Source: Candidatus Aminicenantes bacterium UBA2190 (GTDB taxonomy: Bacteria > Acidobacteriota > Aminicenantia > UBA2199). From it: a stretch of DNA of 7,888 nt. The position numbers were made by a program, and so were the translations under genes. Within the stretch, counting starts at the first letter, position 1. Every line of letters begins with the position of its first letter. The stretch is taken from contig DCVK01000016.1 of the NCBI GenBank assembly GCA_002335385.1, positions 1 to 7,888 of the forward strand, given 5' to 3'. The notes below the pieces were generated by a model, which was not told the DNA's origin, searched no databases, and was given only the letters and a program-made list of their open reading frames with translations. Shown here in pieces: positions 7,301 through 7,888 of this stretch.

Positions 7301-7888
7301 CCTCGGGCGGCTCCCACGGGGCGTTGATGGGGTCGTAGTAGGGGTTGGGGACGGGCTGCACGGTGTCCCGTGTCGGCGGCCAGAACCAGGGGCCGTAGTG
7401 CCAGCGGCCGAAGGCATTCATGCCACTGGGGTCCGCGGGATTCTGGTTGGGCATATAGACATGGGGCATCCAGAGGTCGCCGGTATGCGGCACGGGCGGC
7501 GTCGATCCCGAGTTCCAGGTCGGGTCCTGGGCCGCAATGGTGGAAGCGTCCACGAAGGTCTTCTCCTGGATGATCAGCGGAATGCCCAGACCGGGCAGCA
7601 ATTCGCGATGGCTGGGGTTGACGCCGGTAACATCGGTGCCGTTGATCAGATCGGCCTCGATCGGATCGGTCACCAGGTAGCCCGCGACCTCTCCGGCATA
7701 GACGTTCAACCGGGTCGTGCCCAGCGCATGGTCATGGTAGAACAACAACCTCGCACTGTGCTGGTTGTTGAAGTAATAGGTGATCGCCCCGGGGCCGGGA
7801 TCGGGCATGTCGGGGACATTCATGGCGCTGACTCCCCGGGGATACGAGGTGCTTTCGCCCGCAGGGGTGATCCATTGGTGCGGCGTGC
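4353..7888 (-). CDS. Multicopper oxidase - FnIII - diheme MauG/CCP-like peroxidase fusion, N-terminus outside window
   Basis: One open frame runs from the right edge to TAG at 4353-4355, at least 1177 residues. The ATG at 7823 is internal: in-frame codons before it read TPHQWITPAG, normal oxidase sequence. Numbering from that Met, residues 1-675 resemble CotA laccase/bilirubin oxidase, with copper ligands HDH (30-32) followed by RLNVYAG, HTIHFH (550-555) and HCHILSHEEMDM (656-667, axial Met667). The first His pair lies outside the window. An FnIII module follows (about 678-782; LTWTDNS, TYFYRVHATN). Residues 790-1156 are a diheme peroxidase: LGKAIFFD, CASCH (815-819), WDGRA (874-878), NPLEM (891-895), CWVCH (989-993), FKTPSLRNVGLTAPYGHNG (1073-1091). 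CxxCH hemes imply export, so a signal peptide is expected upstream. Known families reduce O2 with electrons from metals or phenols (oxidase) and use peroxide or do MauG-type oxidation (diheme). The real substrate is not known. No linking frameshift is present. Confidence 0.93.
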   Translation of the reverse strand, partial: TPHQWITPAGESTSYPRGVSAMNVPDMPDPGPGAITYYFNNQHSARLLFYHDHALGTTRLNVYAGEVAGYLVTDPIEADLINGTDVTGVNPSHRELLPGLGIPLIIQEKTFVDASTIAAQDPTWNSGSTPPVPHTGDLWMPHVYMPNQNPADPSGMNAFGRWHYGPWFWPPTRDTVQPVPNPYYDPINAPWEPPEAPGVPDVSMPGESFQDTPLVNGVPYPKLTVEPKAYRFRILNNANDRFWNLQLYVADPKVVTKDGRRNTEVRMVAASPTLDLPANWPTDGREGGVPDPRRRGPRWIQIGTEGGFLPAPAVVKQQPITWNGNPTTFNFGNVDQHSLLLGTAERADVIVDFSNFAGKTLIVYNDAPAAFPALDPRYDYYTGNPDLREEGGANTTRAGYGPNTRTIMQIRVKDTKPAKAFDLAKLRGEFASTPGDPGVFARGQNNILVGQSSYDSTYGKTFPTEWPLWGYSRIQDNAMQFTTVEGDTLELPMRPKAIQDEMGEAYDEYGRMSGKLGLELPLTSSLTQNFVLQNYVDPVTEVIEDSMTPMSPVLGDGTQIWKITHNGVDTHTIHFHLYDVQLLNRVGWDGAIRQPDANELGWKDTIRVSPLEDTIVALRATSPKQPFGQPDSIRPLNPAEPIGSLMGFTNIDPTTGQPLAEPTVNVLTDFGWEYVWHCHILSHEEMDMMRPIAFGIRPKAPSNLDVSLALGVMNLTWTDNSINETGFVIERAMDAEFTTDLVTFLVGENATAYGDDTTVPGVTYFYRVHATNVIGDPAEYPLADPDAIGFPTKTFNSVASNVVSLLNDGVSADAFRALGKAIFFDTNLSDPVGQACASCHDPATGFADPDHDAISPGAVPDVFGNRNAPMASYASFIPPFGFSDEIGEYVGGQFWDGRADTLEEQAKGPFLNPLEMHMADDVAVVEAVAASAYAPDFLAAFGPDSLDTADAAAAFDRIAAVIAFYERSDEVNPFTSKHDYAMTLLGPERMMTFTMQERQGMELFNGAAQCWVCHTTPMGGMMDMGGGGMAFLPDQLILFSDYRYSNLGIPKNPDNPFYDLPPDLNPDGADWIDHGLAAVMPGGVAANPELDGLFKTPSLRNVGLTAPYGHNGYFTTLKEIVHFYNTRDVPDSGWPEPEVAVNIDTVTMGDLGLTDAQEDAIVAFLMTLSDGWVPPAP
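4800..4835 (-). other. Methionine-rich loop beside the second heme of the fusion protein
   Basis: Residues 997-1008 (MGGMMDMGGGGM, numbered from the Met at 7823) contain five Met in twelve residues, starting four residues after the CWVCH heme motif. Met-rich flexible segments in copper oxidases such as CueO and PcoA bind Cu(I). Here the segment lies in the peroxidase part, so a copper role is an inference. Confidence 0.6.

Noticed and set aside
7821..7823. ATG at 7823 as the start of the multicopper oxidase
   Set aside because: The same frame stays open to the window edge, and the residues before it (TPHQWITPAG and following) are typical multicopper-oxidase sequence. This ATG is internal, and the first copper-binding His pair must lie outside the window.
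1..7888. tRNA, rRNA, CRISPR array, transposase or phage genes
   Set aside because: Looked for cloverleaf-like segments, regular spaced repeats and recombinase motifs on both strands; none was found by eye.

Overview
The window comes from a high-GC bacterium, most likely an actinomycetote. Three things point there: strong G/C preference at third codon positions, a broken gene carrying a DUF2510 tail (a domain mostly found in Actinobacteria), and an EF-G-like factor of the non-canonical type. This placement is an inference from composition and families, not a phylogenetic result.

Layout from left to right. Bases 1-365 hold the C-terminal end of an EF-G-like translational GTPase (+), followed by a strong hairpin at 439-470. 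Bases 535-900 encode a YCII/DGPF-type small protein (+). It converges with a DUF1801 protein (-, 922-1335). A frameshifted small zinc-ribbon/DUF2510 gene (-, 1397-1661) and an NADP-type zinc alcohol dehydrogenase (-, 1789-2805) lie behind it, with a two-helix small membrane protein (-, 2866-3054) furthest upstream. These four minus-strand genes are collinear but of mixed type, and no shared pathway is evident. Bases 3055-3274 form a divergent intergenic region in which I see no convincing promoter or operator. Bases 3275-4189 encode a class I SAM-dependent methyltransferase (+). Two hairpins lie between it and the convergent gene on its right.

The right half, 4353-7888 (-), is one uninterrupted reading frame that runs out of the window at its 5' end. 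It encodes a CotA/bilirubin-oxidase-like multicopper oxidase, then a fibronectin type III module, then a two-heme MauG/cytochrome c peroxidase-like domain with two CxxCH motifs and a methionine-rich loop beside the second heme. The copper ligands and both heme attachment sites visible in the window are intact. The protein should therefore be an exported redox enzyme with an oxygen-reducing copper centre and a peroxide-type diheme centre on one chain. This is the most interesting object here. Its codon usage changes sharply near 7400 and again near the oxidase/FnIII border, suggesting a mosaic history or, less interestingly, a chimeric assembly.

No tRNA, rRNA, CRISPR array, insertion sequence or phage gene was seen.
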